Origin: Eremomyces bilateralis CBS 781.70
Taxonomy: Eukaryota > Ascomycota > Dothideomycetes > Eremomycetales > Eremomycetaceae
Length of the DNA stretch: 64,000 bases
Assembly (NCBI RefSeq): GCF_010015585.1
Contig: NW_022985068.1
Span: 836,123 to 900,122, forward strand
Direction: 5' to 3'
Position 1 is the first letter of the stretch. Each line of letters starts with the position of its first letter. A program made the position numbers and the translations under genes. The notes below the pieces were generated by a model that was not told where the DNA came from, ran no database searches, and was given only the letters and a program-made list of their open reading frames with translations. Below are positions 44,835 through 56,790 of the stretch, in pieces.

Positions 44835-47205
44835 TCAATCATCCCCCTCCTCCTCCGTTGCAGGCGGCCGACAGCTCTTCGCCAGCCCGAAATCCAGCAC
44901 ATCGCTCCTCGGCTCGATGTAGTTGCGCAGGCACCAACCGACCTGGGTCGCAACTATGGACTGGTGGCCGAGCGGGTCCGTATGCTGCGACCGGAGGAAG
45001 ATGACCTGGTTCGTCGAGTCCTCGCGGTCGTACACCCGGTCCGACGTGCCGAATGCGACCAGGACGAGATGGTTTTTGCGGATGCGGTAGGGGTAGTCGT
45101 TGGCGACGGTGCTTGGTGGAGGGTCGGATGGGGCGGAAGGTGGCGGGGGTGGCGGAGGGAGGTTGGATGTAGTTGGTGTGGTGCTGGCGCCGTTGATGAA
45201 TGGAGGGAGGGAGGGAACCGAAGTAGTCGAGCTCGAGTGCGAGGGAGTACATCGAGCGTAGATGTTTTGAGCGAGAAGCTGGAGAAGGTGTTCGTAGATC
45301 TTCCGGGGCATCCGCGCCGCAGAAGGGTTGTTCGTTGGCCAGGTGGTAATATGGAGCGTGACGAGCTCGTGCAACTGCGACACGGAATTCTGGGGGCGAT
45401 TAGTTCTGTCACCCGTCGCGAATGGGAACGATCAAGGTACCATGAAGGATGTAAACTCTATGCTCTCGATCTTCGTGATGCTCGTCGCTGGCGCGGCTAC
45501 GCTAAGCTGCTGCAACCCCGTTGCCTTTCGGCAGATGTTGTCGAATTCGTTCACCGCATACACCAGTTCCTCTTCGTCCCCATCGCCCTTCGACGCATGG
45601 ACATTCAAGTCCTTCAGCGTTTTCCCATGCCTCGCAATCCCGGCGGCGGCCGGCAGCTGCTTCGCATAGCAAATATCCAACGTGAGCTGTTTCAGTCCGC
45701 TGACCAAGCACAGGAACCCGTCCACAGCGTTCAGCGCATCGTTCTCGGCATTATCCTCGTGCTTGAATTCCAGGCACTCGAGGTGCTCCGGGAGTCGCGA
45801 ACTCTGGCTCATTTCCGCGAACAGCGTGTCGGCGCCCGAACACGTGTACACGCGCAAGGCTCGCAGGTTTTTGAAGTCGATGGCTTTGCAATACGTCAAC
45901 GCCGCATACCGGAGGCCGATTTTCTGAAGGGTCAGGTCGCGGAGGGGGAGTGGAGTACAGGATTCGAACGGCATCATATGGCGGAACAAAGTCGACGTGA
46001 TCAAGCCCGGCGCCGTGGCGCTGTCGTTCAGCTCTCGTAGAGGAATCGGGTTGTCTTGATTATCCTCGAAGGTGGTGTGCAGGGTGATCTTCTCGACCTT
46101 CTTCGAGCGGCGCAGGATCGTATGGGACATATTCAGCACATCGCGAGAGTCAGGGTAGAGGCCGAGTTTCTTGACGTTGTCGAAGAGCTCATCAAACTTG
46201 AGCGAGGGATCGGACTCGAGCTGCGGGAGGACATCCCGATCGAGAGCGATCGCCTCCATCCATTTCATCCGGCGTTGCTTCCGATAGAGCAAGAGGAGAT
46301 TGTCGGCGTTGAGGGGACTCCATGGGTGCCAGCTGAACTTCTCGAGGATATTCTCGGGCAGGAACTCGAGGATCATGCGAATGACCACGTTTGCTTGCTG
46401 CAGCTGATTGCACTTGCAGGTGTCTGGTACATCAGCCAGGTAGAGGTCGAGCTTACGGATATATGGGAGACCGATGTTCTTGACGTTGAGCAATGAGGTG
46501 AGCTGGCCATCATTTGGCCCACCAACATCAAGCGTAACCGAGTGATATAGTTGTCGGACGGTGATCGCGTGTAGTTGCTTGGAGGTGAGGCAGAGTGACT
46601 TGAGATCGGTGGGACGGATAATCTTGTATAGCAGATTGCATTAGCCAACGACCTCTTGTGTGACGAATGTTAAATGTTTGATATTGCGGAAAACTGTGAA
46701 TCTCTTAGGAAGAAACATCTAATGGGCCACTTCACTCTTCCTCTGACCCGCGGGTTCTGATATACAATTCTTGGGACGGGCTCGGAAGCCACGCTATGCC
46801 GCACGCTACGCCGCCAGCATGCTGTGGATGTAATAGAGTCTATGGAGTCAGGGAATGATGTTTGCTTACATGCGAGACAATGAGGGTCTTGACATCGACA
46901 GGCAGATCTATGAATATCATTCTCCTAGATTCTTCCTTTGTTTCTTCCTTTGCCAAAGCTGTACTGCTTGGGGATTCGGTTGCAGGCAGCAGGGCTAGGG
47001 GGTTGTCGGTCGTCCTCGGAGATCCTGAAGAGTTATCTGTCACCTGGGTGCATTGAAGAGGAGGTTGTGGATTTTTCGTAGCGTTCGATGATTGCTCTAA
47101 GACAGCAGGCAGAGGATGACTGAGCTGCTCATGAGCGACGTCTGTGTTGAGCTTCGCCTGAGCATTGTCATCAATCTGCCCGGACTGCTGCTCCACATCG
47201 ACCAT
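44835..47205 (-). CDS. F-box protein
   Basis: Three exons (47205-46870, 46622-45441, 45389-44835) give 690 residues. The ATG at 47205 is the first in frame; the frame extends further only through TTG. After a Ser/Pro/Gln-rich start the F-box spans the first intron: IFIDLPVDVKTLIVSH|IIRP then TDLKSLCLTSKQLHAITVRQ. F-boxes bind Skp1 in SCF ubiquitin ligases. The body holds irregular leucine-rich repeat-like segments (PYIRKLDLYLADVP, HLECLEFKHEDNAEN, LKQLTLDICYAKQLPAAAG) that probably bind the substrate. A proline run (PPPPPPPSAP) lies in the C-terminal third, and the protein ends with an acidic TEEEGDD. The substrate cannot be inferred. The 247-nt first intron is longer than most here and could hide a small exon. 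Confidence 0.82.
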
Positions 47206-47863
47206 GGTTGCCTCTTGGCCCAAAGATTAATGGCAAATGATAAGGGATGAAGACTCTAAGATATGAGTGCCTGGTAACTATTCAGGAAACTATTGTTGAG
47301 GAGAAGGCTAGGGGACAACTATGGGATAAATAAGTTAGGTATAATGTAGGTTGGTTCTGTAGCCAAATGCACATTAGCACTGTATGTCCTGATGAGGAAA
47401 GGCTGAAGTGTGGACCGCAGCTCGTAATTAGATCAGGAATTCAGGATAACGTCCCGCTGCATCCTGTACATTCTGTACATTCTGATCTATGTCGATTAGT
47501 TATCCTGTTATCCAGTCTGACTCACTTCTGAGTCTAGCCATGTATCTTTCTGTTGCATTGGTAGCAGAACCGACCGAAACGCCATATGAGGTTGATGGTG
47601 GCAGTCATGAATAATATTCATCATGTTAGGTCCTGTAAAGTCGGGTACCTGAGGTATTTTATATTCAGCCGGCGCCCCCTCGAACAACCTTCCCTCAGAC
47701 AACCTTGAACAAGAGATGGGAATGCGCAACCTGCGCGGGGGACTTCAAGCCACCAATTCCTCTTTCGCATATGACACCTGACGCCGGCACTCGCGCTCGA
47801 CATACGGGGAATTAGCAATCGACCGGAAGGGAAGGGCCGGTTTCCTACGATCAAGCATCCACC
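47206..47863. other. Divergent region between F-box gene and DUF7924 pseudogene
   Basis: About 660 bp of AT-rich sequence. It should hold the F-box promoter. No gene is recognised. Confidence 0.5.
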
Positions 47864-49290
47864 ATGCCGGATTCATCCATCCCCCAGCCGGCCTGCATCC
47901 ATTGGAACCGCTCACGAGACGCTGAAGTTGAAGCCGTCGGGATAGAACACGCCCGCCCTTCTACTCCCCGCCGTCCGGAGTCCTTCGAGGAGAGGTCTCA
48001 GGAAGATCCTGAAGCTGAAGCTGATCCCGACGACCTAGACGGCGTGCACCTCCCAGAACACATTCAAGGACCGCTTCCGCTCTCCGAGGAGGACTTACAC
48101 GACCTTTAAGAGGAAGTGATGGAGTCCGTACATCGGGGGAAACGAACTGCGTCCCCGAATCCCGCCGTCCTTTTGGAAACAGGATCGGTCCGAACCGAAC
48201 GATCTTCTAGCAATGCTAATGAAGTCTACCGCCAAATAGACCTTTCGGCCGTCAAGATCCGCTTTCATGCTGAGCCGCCGGACTTCATCGACACCGCTAT
48301 CAAGGGCATCCTCAACGTCGACGTCTCGAAGCCACGGCTCGACTAGCTCCGCATAATAGCCCGAGGATTTCGCGACAGCTGCCTTATAAACGTCCGGAAT
48401 CTGCCTGTCAAGGGTGTCTTCATTAATACACTCCATACTGCCATCAATGCCCTTGGTCTCATGAACCTCCGTATCGGGGGAAACTTGGCCTGGCGATGGG
48501 GGCTCAAGCCCACCGTACCGCCGCGCGTGTATTATTTCAATCCAAACGTTATGGCCAGTGCCCAACATCAGGTTGATGACATGTCGGCTCCTCCCCGGAA
48601 GTGACAGAAACCCCCTCCCAAGGTGGATTATATGTCTCCTGGGCCGTCCGCGACCGGCGCACCCGTTCCACCAGTCAGCAACTCACCGAGGTCGGACGAG
48701 ATGCACCCCCCCGCCCCTATCCTTAAGAAAGAAGGAGACCATTCACATATCAAAACACCCTATCCTGACCTCGCAATGGGTGTAGACGTCAATGCGCGGA
48801 TCTTCGCCCTTTCATCGCGAAGTCTTGACGAGACGAAATACTCAGAGTTCATCGACTGGCTCCAGAAGGAGCTGGTGCAGTACGAGGCAGAGCGACAATT
48901 CGAACAATACTACCTCTAATACCCGCCCTATACGCCCCTGATCTCGCCTTCCCATTTGCTATTGTGGAGGGCAAAGCATACTCGACTGGAAAACAAATCT
49001 TCGAGGCCGAGAACCAAGCCGCGGTGTCGATGGCCTGCGCGCATAAGATCCAAATTCTACTCGATCGTCTCACCGATCCCGAAACAATGACGGACCCTCA
49101 ACTGCATGTGCTCTTCTCCATTGCTACTCAGGGTCCTATCCACGAGCTTTCAGCCCACTGGACCGTCGTGGAAGGGGGGCGTGCGCTGGTTCGAGTCGAA
49201 GATCTGTGGTAGCTGGAATGTGCTGCTACCGGAGCGCGCGGAGGACTTCATTATGACGCTGAATAATGTATGCGTTTGGGGTGTAGGAGG
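47864..49290 (+). pseudogene. Broken DUF7924-family gene
   Basis: A plus-strand coding remnant starts MPDSSIPQPACIHWNRSRD and continues with interruptions. The best-preserved part, about 48725-49212, carries the family core: a segment with HIKTPYPDLAMGVD, then PFAIVEGKAYSTGKQIFEAE, NQAAVSMACAHKIQILLD and LFSIATQGPIHELSAHWTV. The frame is broken in several places (at least three in-frame stops and one frame change) with no introns that would remove them, so this is most likely a pseudogene. DUF7924 proteins occur in many copies in filamentous fungi, have an EGK-type core resembling PD-(D/E)XK nucleases, and have no established function. The C-terminal family block is weak here. Boundaries are approximate. 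Confidence 0.7.
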
Positions 49291-49856
49291 GTTTCTGAAC
49301 TCCGTGGTGGAACATTTATGGGTGGGGCTTACCCAGGCAGAAATGCCCAAGTGAGTGAGCGCAATAGGAAGAAACAGAGGATAAATGACTTGAAGGAAGA
49401 GAAGTGCTGCAAGAATTGTAGAGAGTTCCACTCCCAACTTTCACGAAGACGGCACTGGAAGGACTTCGCACTGCTTAATGCTTATACGCGCGATAATATG
49501 TTTTCTAGTCATAGAGGCCGGATCTGTTTGGAGAGAACGGCTCCAAGCGAGGTTTCTAGTCGAGTGTCGTCCAGAACATGCAAAACTTCTGAGTGAGAGA
49601 TGTGACTTCCACTGACTGACCATGCTGAGCATTCCCCGTCTCCCTAACAAGTTTATCCCGGGCCCGTAGTCGACGACCTTTCCGATTCCCGGATCCATGA
49701 ATCCGTTCCATGCCCAGAGACGCCCGTCCAAAGGAAACCAAGCCCAACCTATATAGCCCCGACACCGCGCTATGCCAATCAATCAGCAGGGAGCCAGAGG
49801 TCATGATAGTGTACAAGACAGAAGCACGCGATCCCACCCGACGCCAAATCCCAACC
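49291..49856. other. Intergenic region between DUF7924 pseudogene and FCP1
   Basis: About 570 bp; may include the decayed 3' end of the DUF7924 gene and the FCP1 3' UTR. No gene is recognised. Confidence 0.45.
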
Positions 49857-52455
49857 TCAATCCTCCCGCTGCAGCTCCGCCAACAACTCCGCCTCCAACC
49901 CATCATCATCGTCGTCGTCGTCTTCCACCACCCCCCCGCGCTCCTCCCCCCTCCCATCCTTCTCGTTCCCGCTCGCCACCGTTGCCTCGGGGCTTAGCAA
50001 CCCCGACGCCTCGCGCACGTCTGCGTTGGTCACGTTAGACAGGCTCGACACGCGCTCCAATGCCCTACGTTTGCGCCGCTGCAGCTGGCTCATCCCATTG
50101 ACCGTCGCGAACGGCTGCGATTTACGGACGTCGGCTTCGCTGTCGTCGCTTTCTGTGTCCGCATCGCCTGTCGATGTCGCGCGCTTGCGCTTTCGGGCGC
50201 TCGCCATCAGGTCGCCGTTCTCGTTGCGGCCTTCGATATCTGTCATGTCGTCGTCGTCATCGTCGTCGTCGTCGTCCTGATCCGTAGTGTCACCTTCTGA
50301 GCCGAGGAACTCCTCCAGCTCCCCATTCATCTCCTCCCAGTTCGCCGCGTCGATTTCGACTGGGCTCTTCAACTCAAAGTCGTCGTCATCACCCTCAGGA
50401 TCCTCATTCTCGTCTCCCGCGGTCCCCTCGCTCTCGCTCAACAACATGCCGTCATCAACAGTGGTGTCGAACGAGACGTTGGCGGTGCGCGACCGGACGG
50501 GACTGGAGTGGTCGTCCGGCTCGACCTCGATGAGGTACGGCTCCTCCGAGACTTTCTGCCAGGCGGAGAAGCATTCGAGAAGCCAGCCGGTGGTGACGAT
50601 GCGGACGCGCCGCATGCGAGCGGCTTGCTTCACTTTGGCAGTACGGCGGAGCTTGGAGGCGACGACATGGGTGACCGACGAGGTCAGTTGGGTCGAGATC
50701 GTGGCACCAAAGCTACGAGCCCATAGGCCGAGATCAGAGCTGCGGACTGTTAGCGTGGCGACTCGAACGTGGAGATTCGAGGGGTTCAACTTACTTCATG
50801 GGGTCAGTCCCGAGAGGAATCACGCCGGTGAAAACTATCACCGCATCGCCTAGAACCTGTTCCTTCATCAACGGCAATATGTACTTCAAATCCGGTGTCC
50901 AGTCGTTTTGATCCACGGCTTGGCCGCCTGTCCGCTGATCATACTCCGCGTAGAAGACGTCGTGGATACCCGTCAGGACGCTCTCAAGATTCAGCAGCTC
51001 GGTGTCGTCGTCATGAAGGAGGTGATGTCGTTCCCGATGTTGCGAATCGCCATTCTCACTCTCCGATTCCGAGTCTTTGGTAGCGGCCTCATCGGCCTTG
51101 TCAAGTAGTTCCTGCTTCCGTTGCAGTGGCCGGTCCTCCACTTGCGCTGTGATTGTCTCGGTCTGTTCCTCTGTTTGCTCCTGGAGCAGTTTCGGGTTAT
51201 CGCCACCAGCCATTGCGACCAGCTGCCGCTCGATATCGGTGATCCCCTCTCCATCTTCGCCCTCCGGAGCGGCTTCGTCGGCAGCGATTTCGCTGTCCGC
51301 GCCCTTGACCACGCCACCTTTCGGGTCGATAGAAGAGTCGCCCTGTTCGTCCTTTGGAGGTGGTGGTTCCAACTTCTCCACCTTTTTTGCATCTTTCTCG
51401 AGCTCTTGACGTTTGGGCAAGAAACTTGAATTGATATCACCGATGCCGACGAAGAAGTCATACGGGCTGACTTTGACCAGATGATGTGACCAACCCCACA
51501 CATCTCCACGGTCGTCTATGATCACCACCATGTTCGTATCGCAGGGGAACAGTCTGTGTAGTGTTTTGACGGTCAAGCTCCCGCTCTCGTCCCGGCTGAG
51601 GATCCGGTCGCCAAAGATCTTGCGATCTGGATCCACGATCTTGGCGATGTGTTCTGCATATGCCCTGGTTCCCATGGTATAGATGTGCAGCTCGTATACC
51701 GACGAGATCTTCTCCAGGAACTCGAGGAGGCCGGGCCGTAGTTTGATATAGTACCAGCAGCTTCGACCTCCAGGGACCTCGTCGATGAGCTGGAATGCCC
51801 GGACATCTTTGACGGCATCGTGATTTGGGTTCTCTGGATCTCGTTGCCACTCGCCAACGGTGGGATCGACGGTCGCATGGATGATGGTTTGGTCGAGGTC
51901 GACAACAAGGGTTAGGCGGCGTGTCGAAAGCAGGCGACGTTTCGCTTCTTCGTTAGCGCGGGTGGCTTCGTTTCGGCTGACTTTGAGCTGTGTGTCGCCA
52001 TGGACCATGTTAATGGTGGCGCGCTCCGCATCGAGAGACGATGTGTTGTAGTTGACCCTATATCTTGTCAGCACGACACGCGGACCGCATCGTTCCATCC
52101 GCGAAACTCACTGGGTCATGTCCTTCCCGCAATTGACGCACAGCCCGCCATATTGGATCTCATGCTTGCACGGCTCCGCGATCTCCACGAGCGGAATCCC
52201 CGGCCACTTCACCAGCTCGCCTTGCCGGACCTTCCATGCGACCACCTTGCCATCGCTCTCGCTGTCGAACTGTGCGAAGGCCGTCTGATCCACCCACTCG
52301 GTCTCGTCGCCCAACCGGTCCTTCGCGACCTCGACCCGCGTCTTGTAGCTGTAGCGGAACAGCGTGTCCAGCTTCTCTACATCGTCGCCCGCCCGCTTCA
52401 GCAGCTCCGTCACCGTGATCGGGTAGTGCAGCGACGGTGGCGACGTGATCAGCAT
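49857..52455 (-). CDS. FCP1: RNA polymerase II CTD phosphatase FCP1
   Basis: Three exons (52455-52112, 52057-50795, 50739-49857) give 829 residues. The N-terminal lipoyl-like region and CKHEIQYGGLCVNCGKDMTQ precede the FCPH domain. The catalytic DxDxT is DLDQT at residues 168-172 (LTLVVDLDQTIIHATVD), followed by YIKLRPGLLEFLEKISSVYE, LHIYTMGTRAYAEHIAKIVD and NMVVIIDDRGDVWGW. A BRCT domain spans exons 2 and 3 (DAVIVFTGVIPLGTDPM ... SSVTHVVASKLRRTAKVKQA ... IVTTGWLLECFSAW). The C-terminus is acidic with two Asp runs encoded by GAC/GAT repeats. FCP1 dephosphorylates Ser2/Ser5 of the Pol II C-terminal repeat so that the polymerase can be recycled, with TFIIF as its partner. The third exon uses the second of two nearby AGs; the first would give an early stop. 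Confidence 0.96.
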
Positions 52456-54527
52456 CGGGAGAGAGGGGGCGCAGATGTTGATGGGGGCGTCGTAGTATAT
52501 GTCAGGAACTTGGATTGCGATGCGCCTTCACATGCCCATTGCGTGCGGCGGTGCGCACGGGCAAGTCGCGACGAAGGTATAGGTATTCTGTTTATGTCCA
52601 GTTGCAACTGGAATGATCGGTGTCGTGAATGTCTCTGCGCGTCGTGATCGTCGTCCAGGATGGCAGAATATAAGGTATCTTCTGTTGGTCGTACAAAGGA
52701 AGTGGGGATACTGCAATTGCGCGCTTTGACAGGAGTAGTCGCAATTGGGGGATGGATGCACCACCGCGCGGCTTGATGGTTGTAGAGTGGCGTTTTGGAC
52801 TTTTGGTTTGTCACCGCGTCCTGGTATGTAGAAAGGCTATTCGGGAGAATTGGCGTCGCGGACCAGGTCGGAATCGTCGGTGTTGATAGAGCTGGGTACT
52901 GGGAGGAAGGATCAAGTCCAGACCGATGGATTGGGTCAGGAAGGAATTGGGGGAAATGCACGTTTTGCTGGCACGAGGTATAAAGTAGGGGTACGTATCG
53001 TGAAGCATTAAGGATGTACGGAAGATATGGTGGAGGATCGTCTGCAGTGTAGCTTGAGATGCATGTGAGGTCGTAAACAGTGACGCCTCAGGCCAACATA
53101 AACTTTTCCTTCAAATCCGATCTTATCTGAAGCTTCCCAAGTTCACCGTGCTCCGTAGTGACGCCAAAGAGCGGGGGATCCGCGAGCTTTTATCTCATTC
53201 GTCTCTTTGCTGAGTTCCTTGCCGTTTTCGGTTCTGCCAGTGAATATTAGGCATTAAGGCATAAACTTCAGGCATCCATATTCCCTGGAGTATTGTCGGT
53301 CATATGATGTTCCGGCACTGTCACGTGCTACTATCTCCAGCGATTACCGCTTGCAGTGGAAACAGATGACGATAACGATTATGGTGGTCATCAACACAGG
53401 CATGCTGTAATTACGAGGATTATCTCATCGGAGGCGTTGAAGGGTTACCATTATCTTGCAAACCACGAGATCATAACATCTTCGAAATGGATTGGTGTGG
53501 TATGCATGGGCACTGTAGCTGATGGGTAGAGGGAATATATCAAGCACGAACCCTGCAGCGTTAGAGAGTTGGTCGCATGAAATGGAATGCCCCTAGATCT
53601 CGTCTAAACTTGTGACCTGTACGGTAGGTATCATATGTGTCTGGGTTCTGGAGCAGTAGTGTATCCAGCTCTGTTCAGGATTGGATAGATAGCTAACGCA
53701 TGAAGCTCGAGGACACCGCAATAAGGGCAGATGCACGCATCATCAACAAGACCGGTCAGTGATGAAAAACACATTTCTCCATTGCGATATCTACCTATAC
53801 GCGTAACGGACCCCATTCAACTTTTGTCCTCTACCATCCGCACCCGGGGGGCCGATCCCCCACACAGATCACGTAATCCCTCCCACAGCGCAACCGAATG
53901 TACATTGGAAAATCTGACACTGATGTGATGAGAGCGCGCCGTGAACCACACTCGAACAAATCCCGGGGAAAGAAAAATCAACGGATGAGAAAGGGGAAAC
54001 AGACGCGTTCCCCACGAAACAGGGCGCGGTCGAATTAGATCGGCCGCAAAAGACCATGGATGAAAGACACTCCTTCTTGATGCGTGGTGTTATGAGATGC
54101 CTGGTGCGATTGGAAAAACCATGCCCTCTCGCAACGTAAAAAAAACACGGAACACGAATGCGAAAAACCACCCGAAGAACACGAAACAGTGATTTGAAGT
54201 CTATTACCCCGCCCGCGTTTCCGAATGTCATCATCCACCCCATCAAGCGCCACCGATATTAGTAAGAATATAATGCGTTGCCAAGTCGAGGCGTTCTTCC
54301 ACGTGGTTGTTGTGGTTACAACCCGCTTTCTAACTCCTTCCAAGAATTGGGGGTGTTGGACAAGAAGAAAATATGTGGTCGGTGGACACACGCTCCCCGC
54401 TCCCCCCTGCTCCGTTTTTGCGTTCTCCTCGATTACGCCTCGATATACAAGGTCATGTTAGACGCGTTTCTTCATCCGAATAGGTAGGGCCGATGCGTAA
54501 ACCGGCCCGTGGCGTGTCGCGAGGAAT
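52456..54527. other. Intergenic region, no gene recognised
   Basis: 2.1 kb holding the FCP1 promoter on its left and the transporter 3' UTR on its right. Open frames are short, often mirrored, and lack motifs. No repeat or RNA gene is recognised. Confidence 0.45.
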
Positions 54528-56044
54528 CTAGGCCTTCATACCCTTCTCGCCAAGCAGCTCGCCGATCTTCGTCTTCGCGTACGCGCTGGCGTCGTAGTCG
54601 GAGGTGATCTGCGGGGTGAGTCCGGCGACGACGATGAAGATGCCCATGGCCACGAGACCGAAGACGATGATCTTGCGCATGACGGGCTGGCGCTGGCCAT
54701 AGTCGTCCCAGGAGCGCTTGCCGTCGGCGATGTATTCCTTGAGGCGCTGCGCACCGAGCTTGTAGTAGACGAGGCCCGTGAGGGCGATGCCGTAGCCGAA
54801 GGCTTGCAGGATGGTGACGGGGTCGCCGAAGAGGAACATAGACGCAACGACCAGGATGATGTCTTTGAGGACGCCGGACAGGGTGTAGACGAGGGATGAG
54901 GTTTTGCCGATCTGAAGGTCGGAGTTAGATATTGGGCAATCGGAAATATAACCGGATGAAGGTGAAGGGGGCTTACCAGAAGCACAACGGCCACATTGAG
55001 CCCGAAGGCGACCATTCCGTTGAGGAACAGCGTGGACAAGCCGACGTCCAGGATATCCTGCATCTGCATGTTCGGGATTTCCAAGAACAGGCAGACAATG
55101 CCGTTCATGACGGTGCACGCCGGGGCGAAGTAGTAGAGCGACACAATCGGGTCCATCTTGAACTCAGCCGAGGAGAGCAGGCGCTCGACCATGACGATAC
55201 GGATGGCCTCGAAGGTAAGACCGCAGATCTGGAACAGAACACCTCTGATGACGAACTGGATCTCTCCTGCAGAGGCGATCATCACACCGACCACGATGAG
55301 CATGACATTCGCAAGGGTCCGGAAATTGGGAGTTTGGGTGCCGAGTGCCCAGCCGGTGAGAAGCACTGCAACGGGCGTGGTGGCCTAACGATTGTTAATC
55401 CTCCACACGATATTGACGCCAGGATAGGGGGATCCGGGCTCACCTTGAGCATCTGAATGAATGACACACTCAGGTAGAGGTAGGCTACGTTGCCGCATAT
55501 CAAGCTAAGGGAGAAGAACACGCCAATGGGGACGATGGCACGGAGATAAACGCGGCCGGTCATGGGGACCTTCTTGCGGGAGTCGAGGAGGTTGGTGGTG
55601 CGGGCGAGGACCTGGGTCATCAAGGTTGCGAAACCCAGATGCCATGTTGTGAGGAAGATGGCTAGAGGTGGTGTTAAATCAGAGGAATTCGACAGCAGAC
55701 GTGATGAGGAACCTACGATAATCTACACAATGTTAGTTGGAGTCGATCAAGGCTGCGTCGAAGGAAACTTACGGAATTTTAACCGGTCCAAAATCTGCTT
55801 GTTGAAAAGAATGACAGTTGAGCTCAGGGCTATCCATGCTCTAGATCGGGACGGTTAGACTCCTTTCCCACGGATCGAGAACGCAAGTAACGTACGCGAT
55901 GTAGACGGCAGCGTGCACCGCTCCTTTCTGTGGCTCTGCCATCTTTTCAATGGCCGGGTTGACGGTCGGGAGAATGGGAGCATTGGAGGCATTGCTGCCC
56001 TCGCCGCTATCTCCTGAGAGTCTTGTCTTCTCTTCTTGCGACAT
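54528..56044 (-). CDS. Triose-phosphate/nucleotide-sugar transporter family membrane protein
   Basis: Six exons (56044-55896, 55840-55773, 55722-55717, 55661-55444, 55384-54977, 54911-54528) give 410 residues with about ten hydrophobic helices. The start MSQEEKTRLSGDSGEGSN is cytosolic. The family string YIAAWIALSSTVILFNKQIL is followed by RLKFHYPIFLTTWHLGFATL, which is only formed if the 6-nt exon 3 (ATTATC) is included. Later blocks are CGNVAYLYLSVSFIQMLKA, GEIQFVIRGVLFQICGLTFE, AIRIVMVERLL and IGKTSSLVYTLSGVLKDIIL. The family exchanges phosphorylated sugars or nucleotide sugars across Golgi, ER or other membranes; the substrate is not predictable from sequence. Length and helix count are normal for fungal members. 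Confidence 0.9.
55717..55722 (-). other. Six-nucleotide microexon in the transporter gene
   Basis: The exon ATTATC is flanked by ...TGTAG and GTAGGT, with a CTAAC branch site just upstream. Its inclusion gives TTC C|AT TAT C|CC ATC (F-H-Y-P-I), restoring the family motif F-x-YP-[IV]-LTT. Skipping it would keep the frame but delete H-Y. Confidence 0.8.
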
Positions 56045-56742
56045 TGTGATGGGAGAGGTATGACGTTGAACGGGCGACGATGGGATGGATCAAATCGGAT
56101 GGGGAGGAGGAAAGGAGGAGGAGGGTAGGCGTCACAAAGACTAGAAGTCCGCGATACGTGGCACCGGGAGTTCGCGATGTAGTGTTGGGAAAGGTTGGAT
56201 TTAATGGAGGATGGAAGATGTAGGTTGAAGGTTGCAGGTGATAACGAAGCCAGGAACGTAAAATTGCAGAGCGTTCGATGAGAGGCGGGCTGGCTAGTAG
56301 CGTATCCACTCAAAGCGAAGCGTGCAAGTGTGGACTGGCTGTGGAAACGTGCAACCGATGAGATTGGAGAATATGGGATGGTGCAACAAATGTCTAGGTG
56401 CAACAGAGCAATGTGCCACTCCCAAGACCAATTCACAGAAATTCTTCTAGGCTTTTGGGGAAAGTCCAGTAAACTCCAGTTGTTTCAATGGCGTTGAAAT
56501 CGCCGGCTCTAGAGGCCTTTTTGGCTGCCGGTTTGCACGAGTTGCAGCCGGGGGGGGTATTAGGCTGCTGGGGACTTGGGCCTTGCTTGGGATAGACAGG
56601 TACGCTAGGGAAGGAGTTTGGTGGTGGAGTGGCCAACGAATCTTAGAATTGGGTTACACACTGAGAGCCTGAGATTTGGAGGGTGGACTGCTAAGATTTG
56701 TTAGGCTAGTTAGCGCCTTAGCCGGAGTGAAATCTGATGGAT

Positions 56743-56790
56743 GTGCTGCGAAATGCGGCGAAGTGCTGCGAAGTGCTGCGAAGTTGCTGC
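56743..56790. repeat. 10-bp tandem repeat, GTGCTGCGAA x4 (one copy diverged)
   Basis: Copies at 56743, 56753 (ATGCGGCGAA), 56763 and 56773, then a partial GTTGCTGC. Lies in the gene-poor region between the transporter and UDP-galactopyranose mutase. Confidence 0.8.

Noticed and set aside
44964-46040. 358-codon plus-strand open frame
   Set aside because: It is antisense to the F-box gene, whose spliced frame is continuous and contains a recognisable F-box.
48095-48568. 157-codon minus-strand open frame
   Set aside because: It is antisense to the DUF7924 remnant and has no recognisable domain.
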